DNA of 64,000 nt from assembly GCA_903893815.1 (NCBI GenBank), contig CAITNS010000018.1:62001-126000 (forward strand), in the 5' to 3' direction. The first letter of the stretch is position 1; every line of letters starts with the position of its first letter. The notes below the pieces were generated by a model, which was given only the letters and a program-made list of their open reading frames with translations, ran no database searches and had not been told where the DNA came from. The DNA is from an uncultured Bacteroidota bacterium. GTDB taxonomy: Bacteria > Bacteroidota > Bacteroidia > B-17B0 > Aurantibacillaceae. Below, one piece after another: positions 53,285-62,122 of the stretch. Position numbers and translations under genes: made by a program.

Positions 53285-53449
53285 TTTTCCACCAACTATT
53301 TAACACATTAAACCATTTTGCTACATCCAGAATTTTACTAAATTTGGTATAACTAAACTAAGCAACATGAAATAACCATGTTTACTGAAACACAAAAAAG
53401 TAATCTAAACTGGTTATACTATGAGACAACTAAAAAATAATTTATCCTC
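53285..53449. other. Leader region of the outer-membrane-like gene
   Basis: This stretch holds the consensus promoter at 53318-53346 and about 100 nt of leader. Two very short frames (20 and 10 codons) lie in the leader, the second overlapping the next start as TCATGA; neither has other support. Confidence 0.4.
53318..53346 (+). promoter_or_regulatory. Consensus promoter
   Basis: TTG (53318-53320), 18 bp spacer, TAAATTTG (53339-53346): exact matches to both elements. It would give a leader of about 100 nt for the gene at 53450. Confidence 0.6.
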
Positions 53450-54103
53450 ATGAAAAAAAATTACGCTCTTGTTCTATTAGCTACTATTCATTTTTCGGCA
53501 AACGCTCAAGCCTATCGCAAAGGTTCCTTATCTATTAGTATTTCCGAAGGACATACTTTAGCCAATTATAGAACTAACGATATTAGTTCTGGGAAAGAAG
53601 TGCTTGTTAACGAAGATGTGATTATTGGTGTGCGCGACCCATTAGTGATTGAATATGGCATTTCAAACCGTTGGAGCGTTGCATTAAGTTCAGGTAACGA
53701 TATTTTCGCCGTTAATCCTTCTAAATATTACGGTTTTTCTACAAGCGATAATCAGGTGAAAATTTCAACGTCTGAATTAAACGCCGAGTGCAGCTACCAT
53801 GTATTTGTAAATAAGCGTTTAGATTTATCGGTGTTTGTGTCACACGGTATCTTTTCAATTAAAATGAAAGGGAACGATAATGATAATTACTATAACCATA
53901 CATCAAACGGTACGATTGTAAGATATGGAACACGCGTTCATTATTACTTTTGGAAACGCTTAGGTGCTGTGGGAATGATTAGTTCTTATTTAGCAAATAG
54001 CTCTCCTAAAGACGTAAAAGATAATAATGTAGCAAAAAAATATTCCACAAACATTAATGGGATTGCCATTGAAGGTGGTTTAGTTTTTAAGATTTTGAAG
54101 TAA
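53450..54103 (+). CDS. Secreted, probably outer-membrane beta-barrel-like protein
   Basis: I do not recognise the family. The 217-residue protein has a clear signal peptide (MKKNYALVLLATIHFSANA, cleavage before Q). The rest is rich in alternating polar and hydrophobic beta-strand segments, for example GSLSISISEGHTL, NRWSVALSSGNDIF, YHVFVNKRLDLSVFVSHGIF, and ends in IEGGLVFKILK, an alternating-strand ending, though without the classic terminal Phe/Tyr. It is probably a small outer-membrane barrel. Its last 24 bp overlap the convergent next gene. Confidence 0.7.
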   Translation: MKKNYALVLLATIHFSANAQAYRKGSLSISISEGHTLANYRTNDISSGKEVLVNEDVIIGVRDPLVIEYGISNRWSVALSSGNDIFAVNPSKYYGFSTSDNQVKISTSELNAECSYHVFVNKRLDLSVFVSHGIFSIKMKGNDNDNYYNHTSNGTIVRYGTRVHYYFWKRLGAVGMISSYLANSSPKDVKDNNVAKKYSTNINGIAIEGGLVFKILK

Positions 54104-54604
54104 ACTTGCGTTATGCCAATACGCAGTAATTTGCTTTAAGTTCTCTTCTTTATTACCTTTAAGTATATCAAAATGAATCGTAAAAGTTGCTTTAAACAAC
54201 TTTGTATTCAATCTATACAATTTTTTAATAAAACCATTTTTCATTTTATTAATATAAATAGCAGGGTCTTTCAAGGCAATAGACAGATAACGACTTTTCA
54301 AATCGCCATCTCTTATTTCTAAAATATCAATCCAATTTATTTTTCTGTTATTAAAATTATCTATTAATTGTGTTTCATTTAAAATTAGAACCGGTATCTT
54401 TTTAAATAAAAAAAATAAAATTCTTAATTCAATAAAAGAAAACCATAATGTTATTGGTATTACAAAAAATAAAAAAATAAATACTTTGTAATCAGTAAAA
54501 TCACGAATTAAAAAAAATATTGGAACGTACAACATCATTACTACATACAAAAGCCCAAAAACAGGTAAAGGCTTAAAATATAAATGGGTTGTCATTTTAT
54601 TCAT
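54080..54604 (-). CDS. STM3941-like membrane protein
   Basis: This 174-residue protein has two N-terminal transmembrane segments (about 15-33 and 40-60), followed by a soluble PH-like part with VLILNETQLIDNFNNRKINWIDILEIRD, the core of STM3941-like proteins. It is predicted to be anchored in the inner membrane with the domain in the cytoplasm. It lies 1 bp after the M3 peptidase gene on the same strand, so it is co-transcribed. Its 3' end overlaps the convergent gene at 53450-54103 by 24 bp. Function unknown. Confidence 0.7.
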   Translation of the reverse strand: MNKMTTHLYFKPLPVFGLLYVVMMLYVPIFFLIRDFTDYKVFIFLFFVIPITLWFSFIELRILFFLFKKIPVLILNETQLIDNFNNRKINWIDILEIRDGDLKSRYLSIALKDPAIYINKMKNGFIKKLYRLNTKLFKATFTIHFDILKGNKEENLKQITAYWHNASLLQNLKN

Positions 54605-54605
54605 T

Positions 54606-56654
54606 TCAAACCGTATCCTTAATCAATCCCGATCTTCTTAATAAAGCTTTAGGGTCAGCCTCTCTGCCTCTAAATCTGTTATATAAAATTGATGGATGTT
54701 CGCTACCACCAGCAGATAGCACATTTTTATAAAAGGCAGTAGCCACTTCTTGATTAAAAATTCCTTTTTCTTTAAAGGCTTCAAACGCATCGGCATCAAT
54801 TACTTCGGCCCATTTGTAAGAATAGTAACCTGAAGAATAACCTCCTGGGAAAATATGTGAGAATGAACAAGAAGTACATGTTTCAGGAACCGAAGGCATC
54901 AAATCTGTTTTGGCAGTCACGCCTATTTCAAAGTCTTTTACACTGATAATATCTTTTGGATTTTGACTGTGCCAAGCCATATCCAAGGTTGCTAAACCAA
55001 TTTGACGAATGGTTGCTAAACCACTTTGAAAATTTGAAGAGTCAACTATTTTTTGAATAAAATCAGATGGGATAGCTTCTCCAGTTTGGTAATGCTTTGC
55101 AAATAAATCCAAGCATTCTTTTTCGTAACACCAGTTTTCTAAAATTTGAGAAGGTAATTCCACAAAATCCCAATACACGCTAGTACCTGTCAAACTTCCA
55201 AATTGTCCATTCGCACACATACCATGTAGCGCATGTCCAAATTCATGAAACAAAGTAGTTACTTCATCAAAACTTAATAAAGAAGGTTTACTTTCTGTTG
55301 GCTTAGTAAAATTACAAACGATAGACACATGTGGCCTAACGTTTTCCCCATTTTCTATTTTCTGATTCACAAACGACGTCATCCAAGCACCTTGGCGTTT
55401 GCCAGCACGAGGAAAGAAATCGGCGTAAAACACTGCTAAAAATTCCCCTTGTGCATTTTTTACTTCATAAGTAGTAACGTCTTTATGATATAAAGGAATA
55501 TCGCTACGTTGAATAAAAGTAAATCCATATAAACGTTTGGCAGTTTCAAAAACACCTTCAATCACGTTTTCTAATTTAAAATACGGACGTAACAACTCAT
55601 CATCTATGGCAAATTTCTCTTTCTTTAGTTTCTCGGCGTAATAAGGAATATCCCATTTCTTCAAATCTTCAGGACCGTTATTTGCTTTGATATATTCTTT
55701 TAATTCTTCTAATTCATCTTTTGCAAAAGACAAAGAATTATCCAACAAATTCTCTAAAAACAAAAATACTTTTGTTGGTGATTCTGCCATGCGTTCTTCT
55801 AACACAAAATCAGCGTGAGATTTATAGCCTAATAAGACAGCACGTTCGTGTCGAAGAATGGCAATTTGTTTTAAGACATTTTGATTATCATGTTCGTTAT
55901 TTTTAAATGCCTTAGAACCATAGGCTTTAAACATCTGTTCCTTTAATGTTCTATTTTCAGAGTAGGTCATAAAGGGACCATAGCTAGGATAATCCAAAGT
56001 AAACACCCAAGCGTTTTCATTTCCTTTTTCTTTAGCAGTTATTTTAGCTGCTTCTATAGTTCCTTCTGGCAATCCTGCTAAATCAGATGCGCTCGTAATT
56101 ACTAGTTCAAAAGCATTACTTTCTGCTAATACATTTTCGCTATAGGTTAATGAACATTGAGATTTTTCTTTATCAATCGTTCGTAGTTTTTCTTTTTGCT
56201 CTGCATTTAATTTAGAACCATTGCGCACAAAGCTTTTATAGGTTTTATCTAATAAAGTACTTTGTTCTGGAGTAAGAGTCAATGTGTTTTTAATAGCATA
56301 CACTGCCTCTACTCGCTTAAACAACGCATCATTTAAAATAATATCGTTAGAGTAATCGCTTAACTTAGGTGAAATAACCTTTGCCAAAGCTTGCATTTCT
56401 TTAGAAGTCTCCGCTAAATTTAAATTTGAAAAAGTGGAACTAACAATTTCTAATAAAGGCCCTACTTTCTCTAAAGCTTCAATAGTATTAGCAAATGTAG
56501 GCGTTTCCGCGTTTGTTACAATGGTATCAATTTCTGAAAAACCTTGTTTAATACCTTCTTCAAAGGCCGGTAAATAATGGTCAACTGTAATTTTATCGAA
56601 AGGAATGGTATTGAAAGGTGTGTTGAATTTTGATAGGAATGGATTACTGCTCAT
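54606..56654 (-). CDS. M3 family zinc oligopeptidase
   Basis: This 682-residue thimet-oligopeptidase-like enzyme has zinc-site HEFGH at 470-474 and the third ligand E499 in WDFVELPSQ. It has no signal peptide, so it is likely cytoplasmic. The family (Dcp, OpdA) degrades short peptides, often those released by signal-peptide cleavage or imported. The SFVNQKIENGENVRPHVSIVCNF block and the C-terminal SCSFSHIFPGGYSSGYYSYKW are typical. It could process peptides delivered by the ABC importer at 14651-18912, which is inference. Confidence 0.93.
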   Translation of the reverse strand: MSSNPFLSKFNTPFNTIPFDKITVDHYLPAFEEGIKQGFSEIDTIVTNAETPTFANTIEALEKVGPLLEIVSSTFSNLNLAETSKEMQALAKVISPKLSDYSNDIILNDALFKRVEAVYAIKNTLTLTPEQSTLLDKTYKSFVRNGSKLNAEQKEKLRTIDKEKSQCSLTYSENVLAESNAFELVITSASDLAGLPEGTIEAAKITAKEKGNENAWVFTLDYPSYGPFMTYSENRTLKEQMFKAYGSKAFKNNEHDNQNVLKQIAILRHERAVLLGYKSHADFVLEERMAESPTKVFLFLENLLDNSLSFAKDELEELKEYIKANNGPEDLKKWDIPYYAEKLKKEKFAIDDELLRPYFKLENVIEGVFETAKRLYGFTFIQRSDIPLYHKDVTTYEVKNAQGEFLAVFYADFFPRAGKRQGAWMTSFVNQKIENGENVRPHVSIVCNFTKPTESKPSLLSFDEVTTLFHEFGHALHGMCANGQFGSLTGTSVYWDFVELPSQILENWCYEKECLDLFAKHYQTGEAIPSDFIQKIVDSSNFQSGLATIRQIGLATLDMAWHSQNPKDIISVKDFEIGVTAKTDLMPSVPETCTSCSFSHIFPGGYSSGYYSYKWAEVIDADAFEAFKEKGIFNQEVATAFYKNVLSAGGSEHPSILYNRFRGREADPKALLRRSGLIKDTV

Positions 56655-56783
56655 AAAAACGTTTTGTTAAATTGTATACATACAAGATACAAAGTAAATA
56701 TACAATGGTTTAAGAAATTGAGCTATAAAAAAGTCTGCTTATTTATTCAAAATAAGTTGTAGAATGTGTTCCTAAATAGGAAA

Positions 56784-57233
56784 TTAAACAGCCATAGCAG
56801 CTTTTGCTACATTTCTATACATAAAAGATGTATAAATATGTCTACGAGCAAAACGACCTTGTGAATCGGCATTCACCAATTTCACGTAAGTATTTTCAGG
56901 AACTGAAAAATATTCGTACGCACTTCCATCTTGGAAATCGATACGTAAACGTTTACCAGTAAAGGTTATATCAGCAATGTTTGAATTAGTGATGGTATTA
57001 TTATATTCAGGAAGAGTCGCTTCAATAGTTTCAGGAGCAATACTTACTAAAAAGTGATAGGCTTCAATAATTTTTTTACTTTTTTCTTCAACCTCTAATT
57101 TCAATTCTTCGTTATCCTGAATTTTATCAGGATGAAACTCTTTCATAAAATTACGGTAAAGGCTTTTTAATTCAGCTAAAGTAACGGCTTTATCTACCCC
57201 TAATAATTTTCTGTATTCAATCACTTTTCTCAT
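56784..57233 (-). CDS. J-domain protein with KTSC domain
   Basis: This 149-residue protein joins a short J domain (LAELKSLYRNFMKEFHPDK, HPD at 34-36) to a C-terminal KTSC domain (about 84-145: ITFTGKRLRIDFQDGSAYEYFSVPENTYVKLVNADSQGRFARRHI). J domains stimulate DnaK-type chaperones; the KTSC domain is of unknown function and often linked to nucleic acid proteins. No zinc finger is present. Probably a specialised cochaperone. Confidence 0.85.
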   Translation of the reverse strand: MRKVIEYRKLLGVDKAVTLAELKSLYRNFMKEFHPDKIQDNEELKLEVEEKSKKIIEAYHFLVSIAPETIEATLPEYNNTITNSNIADITFTGKRLRIDFQDGSAYEYFSVPENTYVKLVNADSQGRFARRHIYTSFMYRNVAKAAMAV

Positions 57234-57372
57234 TATCTGTTATTCCTTGTATTTTCGGCAAAGATAAGCCAAAATCAGGTACAAAAAACATAAAACACGA
57301 GCTTAACATTTTTTTAATAAACTTCTAAGCAGCATTCTGTAACTTTATAGCTCATTATTGCATTATATCATC

Positions 57373-57888
57373 ATGAAGTCTATCTTTTTAATAATTACCC
57401 TACTTGTAGTTTCATTAAGCTCATTTACATCATACAAATCTTTTGTTGCATCCATTAGTTTAATTCAAACAAACGATAGTATTCCAGAAATGAACAAACA
57501 AATTATTGAATTTGTAAAAACAAAAATCAAGAAAAAAGTAGGAACTGGTGAATGTTGGGACTTAGCAGCAGAAGCATTAAAAATAGTAAATGCAAAATGG
57601 GACATGAAGTATAAATTTGGGAAAGAAATTGATTTCAAAAAAGAACCTATTTACCCTGGTGATATCATTCAGTTTGAAAACGTGATTTTGAATTATGAAA
57701 AAGACGGAAAAAAATTTACCGAAAAAATGTCACATCATACGGCAATCATTTTTGAAGTAATTGATAAAACTAATTTTACCTTGGCTCATCAAAACAATGG
57801 CTATACAAGAAAAAAAGTGGGAATAAGTCCTATTGATTTAGCGACTTTAACTAAAGGAAAATTTAAGATTTATAGAGCGCAGAGTTGA
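57373..57888 (+). CDS. Secreted papain-like-fold candidate (GECW/HH protein)
   Basis: The ATG at 57373 starts a signal peptide (MKSIFLIITLLVVSLSSFTS). A TTG 15 bp upstream is in frame but less likely. The 171-residue protein has KVGTGECWDLAAEALK with C61, MSHHTAIIFEV with H121/H122, and HQNN near 139-142. These could be the Cys, His and Asn/Gln of a papain-like catalytic site, as in CHAP and related amidases, and the order Cys-His-Asn fits. Substrate unknown; a binding-only role is possible. Confidence 0.6.
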   Translation: MKSIFLIITLLVVSLSSFTSYKSFVASISLIQTNDSIPEMNKQIIEFVKTKIKKKVGTGECWDLAAEALKIVNAKWDMKYKFGKEIDFKKEPIYPGDIIQFENVILNYEKDGKKFTEKMSHHTAIIFEVIDKTNFTLAHQNNGYTRKKVGISPIDLATLTKGKFKIYRAQS

Positions 57889-57906
57889 TTTTTTATTCTT
57901 AGTATC

Positions 57907-58145
57907 AGGGCGTGGCCTTATGGGCCCGGGCTGACCCACTGCAATCTTTTTGCAAAGAGCAGCAAAAAGGATTTTCGTTCGCATCCCTCACGCGGGTCTT
58001 ATAGTAAAATTCGAAATGTAATCTTCGATTATTGAATAGTAAACGCGCGTGAGGGATAGAGGCATTTGTTTGAGCTCTTTTTATTTATCCCGCGGATAAA
58101 TAAAAAAGCGAGTGCCGAAAGCCCGACCCGAAGGGACACGCCCAA
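57907..58145. repeat. GC-rich nested palindromic repeat, copy 2 (full element)
   Basis: Outer arms: GGGCGTGGCCTTATGGGCC on the left, and on the minus strand GGGCGTGTCCCTTCGGGTC on the right. Inner arms ATCCCTCACGCG (left) and CGCGTGAGGGAT (right) are exact reverse complements. The phrases CAATCTTTTTG and AAAAAGGATTTTCG plus TTCGCATCCCT match the copy at 52541-52680. The right half also holds TTTATCCCGCGGATAAAT. It lies between convergent genes, just before the end of the trifunctional gene. Confidence 0.85.
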
Positions 58146-58158
58146 TCATTAAAAAAGT

Positions 58159-61100
58159 CTACCCAACATTTTTGGCAACATAAATAATATTAGAAGTGAG
58201 CTTAGTTGTATCTAATACTTCTAGAGTTAAATGAGGATGCTTAGCAATGGTATCTTTAATTAAAGTTCCACTCACAAAGTGTAAACCATCGGTTTTAGTT
58301 TTGTTAAAGCCAAATACTTTGGTACTCATAAACTCGGTGTACCAAGTTCCTTTTTGGCGAGTAGCAATATCTTTATCCGCATCACGAATCACCAAGACAC
58401 CACCTTTATTTAATTTAGAAACACAATTTTCAATCACTTGAATTTGTTGCTCTTCTTTTAAATAATGTAAGACATCGCTGATAATAAATCCGTCCACTTG
58501 AGGAAAATCAAATACAGTCACATCACCCACAGCAAAAGAAAGCTTATCTGATTTGTCTATACAACCATCTGCTACGGCTATTTTTTCATCATCATAATCC
58601 ACTCCCAAAATTTGGCGGTTACGACCTTTATACATTAACATATAAGGCAAGAAACCATAACCACAACCAACGTCCACAATTTTTCCAGTTTTAGGCATCA
58701 GGCTTTCAAACAATTGATAATTATTTTCTAAGCCAGTTTTAATACGGCAATACCATTCTAACACAGGTCCTTTAAAAATATAATTGCGAATTAAACGAGA
58801 ACGGAAGTAACCAACGGTCTCTTTTTCTTGTTTTAATAAGTCGTATTCTTTGCGCATTAACTTACAAATAGCTTTGGTGCGTTCTTGATATGTCGCTCCA
58901 AAAGAAGTTTCAGTCGGTTTAATGCGTTCTAATAATTTTACAGTTAAAGAACCATCTTTAAAATGAAAATCCCCTTTAGTAACCGTGTCCCCTGCTCCAT
59001 GTAATAATAAAGGAACAATATCCAATTGCATTTGTTCTGCTAATAAAAAGGCGCCTTTATGGAAACGCAAGATATCACCTGTCACGCTGCGCGTTCCTTC
59101 TGGGAAAATTAATATAGAATAACCTTGTTTTACTAATTCGGTTAACGACGGAATACATTTTTCGTAACCATCAGAAGCACGGTAATAATCGGCTTTCTTT
59201 ACAATCCACCCGTAGAAAGGAGAATTGTAAACCCAATCGTTTGTAAAGACAACAATTTTAGGATATAGCTGTAACGTTAGCGCTAAATCAATATGCGATT
59301 GATGGTTGGAAATAATGATCGCTGGTTTTTCAAACGTTTCGTTGTGTGGATTCACAATTGTTTTTTTGACATTGAAAAAGCAAGCCAAAATAAAACGGAA
59401 CGTGTACATGATGATATAATGAAATATCAATTTACGAGTAGCTGTTTTGGCTGGGAAGATTGTAAATAGTAAAGCACCACAAATTGTAATCAACAATGAC
59501 CCTACAACAAAACCAAAAAAGCCAACAACCGTAATTAAAATGTATTTAGCAGTAAATGGCAGCAAACCTTTATTTCTTCGATTTAAAACCAACCAATTAA
59601 ATAATAATGGTTGTGCAATAAAAGAAATAAAAACTACGCACAACATGCCAATTAGCGTAATTAAAGCAATAGATTGCAATGCAGGATGTTTAGCAAACAC
59701 CATCACCCCTATTCCAATAATAGTAACTAAAGCTGATAAGAGAATAGATGATTTAAAAGAGTTTAATGTTTTTTTACCAAACTTATATTCGTTAAGTAAT
59801 CCATCCATGATAAAAATACTGTAATCATCTCCCAAACCAAAAATAAAAGTTGAGATGATGATATTGATGATATTGAATTTAATACCAAATATGCCCATGA
59901 TTCCTAAAATCCACAACCAACTAATTAACATAGGTAAGAAGTTAATCACTGCTAATTCAATACGTCCATGATTTAACAACATAAAGCCAAATACCAAAAT
60001 AGAAGTAATCATTAAAATGGTATTGAAATCAGAACTGATCACTTCAACAAACTTAGAAGTCAGGTTTTGTTTATCAAATACCACAATGTTAGGATTGGAT
60101 TCAAAAGCTTTATAAATTAATTCTCTATTCTCAGCATCCACTTTTACATGGTTAATAATAGATGGCTTACCATTTACTTTCCCAATCCATTCTTTAAACA
60201 AATATTTATTCAACGAATCCGAATCCGCCTGAGATAATTTAGAAACAGGATTATCTAATAAATTGTAAAACGATTGAAAAGCAGTTTCTTTAAACTTAAA
60301 ATTCAATCCTGTAGCAATTAATTGTTGTTTTAAACTATCTTTTTTAGCTTGGCTAAAAAATGTATTCCAACGGTTAATACGCACTTCTTGTTCTTTGGCA
60401 GACATAAACAAGGCGCTTACCGAAGAATATTTTTTAATAAGACCTTGCTGCTTTAATGCCTCTAACTTTTCTGAAACAACTGTGTTATTATCTAAAGCTT
60501 CATTCAATGTATTCCCGTTACTAAATACGTAAACCGAACGAGCAGCAAAATTATTAACTTCATCTAAATGTTTTTCAGCATCACGAGTTTCTTTGGTCAT
60601 GAAACTCATCTTGTTCATGTCACTTTCAAATTCAACATCACCTGCAAAAAAAGTAAACACAATTGTTAAAATGAATGCAGAAATTACAATTACTTTGTTT
60701 TTATCAAATCGATAGGATGTAAATCTATCAATCCATGAATGTGAAGCTTCATCCGTCTCAACATGCTCTTTTTCTTTTCTGAAACTAAATTTTAATAATT
60801 GAGGCAAGACAAAAATCGAGAATAACATCGCTCCTATCAACGAAAAGGCAGCAAACAAACCAAAATCGTGTAGCGCTTCTGACTTAGCAAATAATAAACT
60901 TAAAAAAGCTCCAACGGTGGTTGTACAGCCAATTAACATCGGCACGGTTAAATCTTGTAAAACTGTTTTTACATCTCGTGTATGTTTGTAATGCGTAAAA
61001 AAATGTAAGGAATAATTAATGGCAATACCCAGTACCACCGCCCCTGCTCCTATAGCAATGGCAGAGACAACACCTTTTAATAAAAACAAAAAGCTTAAGG

Positions 61101-62016
61101 CAAATGCCATCCCAAAACCTACTGGGAACAAAATGAAAATAGTAACTAAGGGATTTTTAAAGTACAAGCCTAATAATAAAGCAATCACAATGACTGCAAC
61201 ACTGGAAGTGTATAAACTATCTTTTCGCAACTGATTAGCATTACCTGCCGATACAACAGCCGCACCAAAATTCTCTATTAAAACCGTTTCATTACTAAAT
61301 GCTTTACAAGTGCTATCAACTACATTTATTAAATGTGTATTGCCTTTGGTATCATTAGGTAAATGAGCTGGAGTGATGAATAACAACACATGCTGATGAT
61401 CTTTGGTAACAATATGACTATTATAGGTTTCAAATTTTTCATCTAACTGAATATTTTGTAATTTTTTAAGTGCAATAGGTGTGAAATTAAGTGGGTCGCG
61501 CTGAATATATTTTCCTAAAACAACACCAGAAGGAGAAAGCAAAGTTGCATAATCTCGTTCAATTGTGACATCAATACTATCTTTTAAAATGAGGTTTGAG
61601 ATTTTCGCGTAATCCTTTTCTTCTAAAAACAAAGGCAAATTATGATAAAACACATCATACACTTGCTGCATTCTATCGTCAGATAAGGTATAAGTAATAT
61701 CAATATAATCTTCTTTACTTAACTTTTGTTGGATACGGCTATAAACAGAATCTGTTTGAGCAATGAGTTGGTCTATATTTTCTCCATTTTTAGCAGAAGC
61801 ATGTACAATTAATTTATCCTTAGATTTTAAATTATCTAAAATAGAATTGATGGATTGCGAATTTTTATCAGAAGGAACAAAACGAGTGATGTCTTCTTCT
61901 AATTTAATTTTTGAAGCAAAAAATCCTAGTGCACCACAAGCAATTAAAATCAACAGAATGAAAATAACTTTTCGTTTTTGAAAAAAGGAATATATAAAAT
62001 ACGAGAAATTAAACAT
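58159..62016 (-). CDS. Trifunctional MMPL transporter / lysophospholipid acyltransferase / SAM methyltransferase
   Basis: A giant fusion of three modules (1285 residues from the ATG at 62016; a TTG 18 bp upstream is less likely). Residues about 1-830 are an MMPL/RND-type lipid exporter with two sets of transmembrane helices and long extracytoplasmic loops. Residues about 900-1090 are a PlsC-type acyltransferase (NHQSHIDLAL, FPEGTRS). Residues about 1115-1285 are a class I methyltransferase (VDVGCGYGFLPYML). The same fusion occurs in flexirubin or aryl-polyene lipid clusters of Bacteroidota; no other such genes are near. It would modify and export a lipid. Confidence 0.88.
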   Translation of the reverse strand: MFNFSYFIYSFFQKRKVIFILLILIACGALGFFASKIKLEEDITRFVPSDKNSQSINSILDNLKSKDKLIVHASAKNGENIDQLIAQTDSVYSRIQQKLSKEDYIDITYTLSDDRMQQVYDVFYHNLPLFLEEKDYAKISNLILKDSIDVTIERDYATLLSPSGVVLGKYIQRDPLNFTPIALKKLQNIQLDEKFETYNSHIVTKDHQHVLLFITPAHLPNDTKGNTHLINVVDSTCKAFSNETVLIENFGAAVVSAGNANQLRKDSLYTSSVAVIVIALLLGLYFKNPLVTIFILFPVGFGMAFALSFLFLLKGVVSAIAIGAGAVVLGIAINYSLHFFTHYKHTRDVKTVLQDLTVPMLIGCTTTVGAFLSLLFAKSEALHDFGLFAAFSLIGAMLFSIFVLPQLLKFSFRKEKEHVETDEASHSWIDRFTSYRFDKNKVIVISAFILTIVFTFFAGDVEFESDMNKMSFMTKETRDAEKHLDEVNNFAARSVYVFSNGNTLNEALDNNTVVSEKLEALKQQGLIKKYSSVSALFMSAKEQEVRINRWNTFFSQAKKDSLKQQLIATGLNFKFKETAFQSFYNLLDNPVSKLSQADSDSLNKYLFKEWIGKVNGKPSIINHVKVDAENRELIYKAFESNPNIVVFDKQNLTSKFVEVISSDFNTILMITSILVFGFMLLNHGRIELAVINFLPMLISWLWILGIMGIFGIKFNIINIIISTFIFGLGDDYSIFIMDGLLNEYKFGKKTLNSFKSSILLSALVTIIGIGVMVFAKHPALQSIALITLIGMLCVVFISFIAQPLLFNWLVLNRRNKGLLPFTAKYILITVVGFFGFVVGSLLITICGALLFTIFPAKTATRKLIFHYIIMYTFRFILACFFNVKKTIVNPHNETFEKPAIIISNHQSHIDLALTLQLYPKIVVFTNDWVYNSPFYGWIVKKADYYRASDGYEKCIPSLTELVKQGYSILIFPEGTRSVTGDILRFHKGAFLLAEQMQLDIVPLLLHGAGDTVTKGDFHFKDGSLTVKLLERIKPTETSFGATYQERTKAICKLMRKEYDLLKQEKETVGYFRSRLIRNYIFKGPVLEWYCRIKTGLENNYQLFESLMPKTGKIVDVGCGYGFLPYMLMYKGRNRQILGVDYDDEKIAVADGCIDKSDKLSFAVGDVTVFDFPQVDGFIISDVLHYLKEEQQIQVIENCVSKLNKGGVLVIRDADKDIATRQKGTWYTEFMSTKVFGFNKTKTDGLHFVSGTLIKDTIAKHPHLTLEVLDTTKLTSNIIYVAKNVG

Positions 62017-62022
62017 AGTGTT

Positions 62023-62030
62023 TAAAGATA
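62023..62030 (-). promoter_or_regulatory. Candidate -7 box of the trifunctional gene
   Basis: The minus strand reads TATCTTTA (one mismatch to TAnnTTTG), 6 nt before the start codon at 62016. No -33 TTG is seen. Confidence 0.3.
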
Positions 62031-62122
62031 GCAAAAAGGGGGGTTCTTATAAAAATATACTGTAAAAAATACTTTTTTATAGAAAAAATAAATCGTTACA
62101 TTTACTCTGAAAACTTACTTTT

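Noticed and set aside
59447-59824. 125-codon plus-strand frame inside the trifunctional gene
   Set aside because: Antisense to transmembrane segments of MMPL; hydrophobic codons keep the opposite strand open.
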